From the NCBI RefSeq assembly GCF_020379485.1, contig NC_063437.1:18005726-18069725 (forward strand): 64,000 nucleotides of DNA, in the 5' to 3' direction. This DNA is from Brassica napus (Eukaryota > Streptophyta > Magnoliopsida > Brassicales > Brassicaceae). Numbering within the stretch: position 1 is the stretch's first letter; each line of letters opens with the position of its first letter. The notes under the pieces were generated by a model. The model saw only the letters and a list, made by a program, of their open reading frames with translations. It was not told the DNA's origin and made no database searches. Below, piece by piece: positions 62,237-64,000 of the stretch. The translations under genes were made by a program, and so were the position numbers.

Positions 62237-64000
62237 ATGGCGTCAGAGAATCTGAATGATAAGGTTGCTGTCTTCAAGAAGCTAAAATCAAAATCTGATA
62301 ATAAGGTAACACATATTCTTTGATCCGATTAAAATCTGGTGCTTGGTCAATTTTTTCTCGCCCAAAATAACACCATTTAATATTTGTTTCGTCCTAAACT
62401 GTCACTCCATCATATTTTTATATTTGGCGCCTTTTTTTTATCTTTGCAGATTTGTTTCGACTGCAATGCAAAGAGTCCAACATGGGCTTCCGTTACTTAC
62501 GGGATCTTTCTATGCATCGACTGCTCTGCTGTTCATCGCAGTCTTGGCGTCCACATCAGCTTCGTCAGGTCACTGATTTGTTGCTATGTCCTTAGGCTGT
62601 GTGTCATTGTTTTCTTTTGATTTATTCTAGATTGGTTCTTAAAATGTAGATCTTCCATCTTTATTTAGGTCAACAAATCTAGACTCATGGAGCCCTGAGC
62701 AGTTGAAGATGATGGTGTACGGAGGAAACAGCAGGGCGCATGTCTTCTTCAAGCAGCACGGTTGGAGCGGAGAAGGTAAAGCCGACACTAAGTATACCTC
62801 CAGAGCTGCTGAGTCCTACAAACAGACTCTTGCAAGAGAAGTTGCCAAAAGCAACGCCGAGGAACTTCTTGATTTGCCTCCTCCTGATTCGACGACGAAG
62901 CAAGTGCCCAATGGGCTCTCCACCATCAAAACCACTGAAGAAGCTCCTAAAGAGAGTATTAATAATAATACGAAGGTTCCCGTCTCACCGAGAGTCTCTA
63001 AGTCCGTTAAGAAACCTCTTGGTGCTAAGAAGACAGGCAAAACAGGAGGACTTGGTGCCAGGAAGCTAACTACTAAGGTCAGTAACGTGCTTGACACTCC
63101 ATAGATTATCTTGTGTGTTTGAGAACTTTTACATAAGTTTTTTTTTTTTTTGGGAAAATTGTAGTCGAGCGAGACACTTTATGATCAAAAGCCTGAGGAA
63201 TCTGTTGTTGTACAAGCGGCTTACTCATCAGCTAACAGTTCACCATCGGCTAAGTCAGCTAGGTCATCGTTTTCCTCTCGTTTTGATTACGCGGACGGTG
63301 TTCAAACAAGAGAGCAATACATGAGCAATGGACCTCAAGTGTTTGGTCATGTAGCTCCACCGAAATCAACAGGCTTCTTTGAGGAGTTTGAGATGAACGG
63401 GTTTCAGAAGAAACCAATCACAAGTTCCTCAAGAGTATAATGCTCCTTCTTCCCTCTTTTTTAATAAAATAAATTTTATAAAAACAACCCAAAACGGGAA
63501 TAACACTTTCATTACAAACCGACTCAAACAAAATTACTCAGTTTAAAAAAAGAGGAAAATTCTCCCCTCTTATGTCATTAGTCTTAGTTAAACTGTTTGT
63601 ACTTACCTTCTCTAGCATTTAATTATACCACAGATTCAAGAGACAGATGAAGCGCGGAAGAAGTTTTCAAACGCGAAATCAATCTCCTCTGCTCAGTACT
63701 TTGGTAATGAGAATAATGCCATGGACCTTGAGGCCAAGAGTTCATTAAAGAAGTTCCATGTACGTCTCCTCATTTGCCTTAGATAAAAACAGTCATCAGT
63801 ACTAGTTGTAACAATCTCATTTTAAAAACAGGGTTCAACAGCAATCTCTAGTGCTGAGCTGTTTGGAGATGATGATGGAGATTTTCCTCTGGATCTCTCC
63901 GCTGGTGATCTTATCAACCGCCTCTCTCTCCAGGTCTAGCCTCACTTCTCTATCCTTTTAAGTTCAGGCTTATTTTGTAAGTATCAAGTAATGAAACCAT
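62237..64000 (+). CDS. AGD10: ARF GTPase-activating protein AGD10/RPA (3' end outside window)
   Basis: Six exons are visible (62237-62305, 62450-62568, 62669-63077, 63165-63434, 63634-63759, 63832-63933), giving 365 codons in frame; at least one more exon should follow the donor at 63934. The ArfGAP domain occupies about residues 10-120, with the zinc finger C25-x2-C28-x16-C45-x2-C48 and the arginine finger R53 in [14 protein letters not shown]. Also present are [22 protein letters not shown] and [11 protein letters not shown]. The remainder is Ser/Lys-rich and probably disordered, with [33 protein letters not shown] and [17 protein letters not shown] motifs shared with ArfGAP2/3-type proteins. 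The Arabidopsis protein is at the Golgi and is needed for root-hair and pollen-tube tip growth. No defects are seen in the part available. Confidence 0.95.

Overview
The window is plant nuclear DNA, almost certainly from a Brassica or close relative. Introns are short with GT-AG borders, intergenic DNA is AT-rich, and every gene I recognise matches the Arabidopsis thaliana chromosome 2 interval of roughly At2g34960 to At2g35210 in the same order (locus numbers are from memory). In order these are a CAT5-like amino-acid transporter, mitochondrial thioredoxin o1, a relic of the purine enzyme ATIC, a PB1-Raf-like kinase, a broken glycine-cleavage H-protein, the SNARE NPSN11 and the ARF-GAP AGD10/RPA. 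Many genes found between them in Arabidopsis are missing, as expected after Brassica whole-genome triplication and gene loss. Two genes look like additions: a two-domain B3 (REM) factor and a pseudogene of the DUF271 sugar-transferase family.

Layout. 1-1286 (-): 5' part of the transporter gene. 1527-5134: a Helitron on the minus strand with repeated 5' modules. 5898-5981: tRNA-Leu(CAA). 6170-7268: thioredoxin o1. 7698-9379: a TIR element with a minisatellite made of E2F-type sites. 9637-11063: B3/REM gene. 11437-11850 (-): ATIC remnants. 12563-13961: a second Helitron with a doubled 5' end. 14633-19737: Raf-like kinase with an upstream-ORF leader. 20080-22370 (-): sugar-transferase pseudogene with a hAT-type MITE in its intron.

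24275-54293 is a 30-kb satellite of about 155-bp monomers, around 195 copies, interrupted by a 100-N assembly gap. Most monomers carry a telobox (AAACCCTAA on the minus strand). At 54294 the related sequence flips orientation and continues to about 56550 as an older, diverged block with higher-order repeats and no telobox. 57059-57570 (-): H-protein relic lacking its lipoyl-lysine region. 58986-60614: NPSN11. 62237-64000: AGD10, cut by the window end.

The genes are ordinary eukaryotic single-gene units and do not form a pathway. The most unusual content is non-coding: an E2F-site array carried by a transposon 5' of the REM gene, and the telobox satellite lying where several Arabidopsis genes would be expected. 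The assembly inside the satellite is visibly unreliable near the gap.
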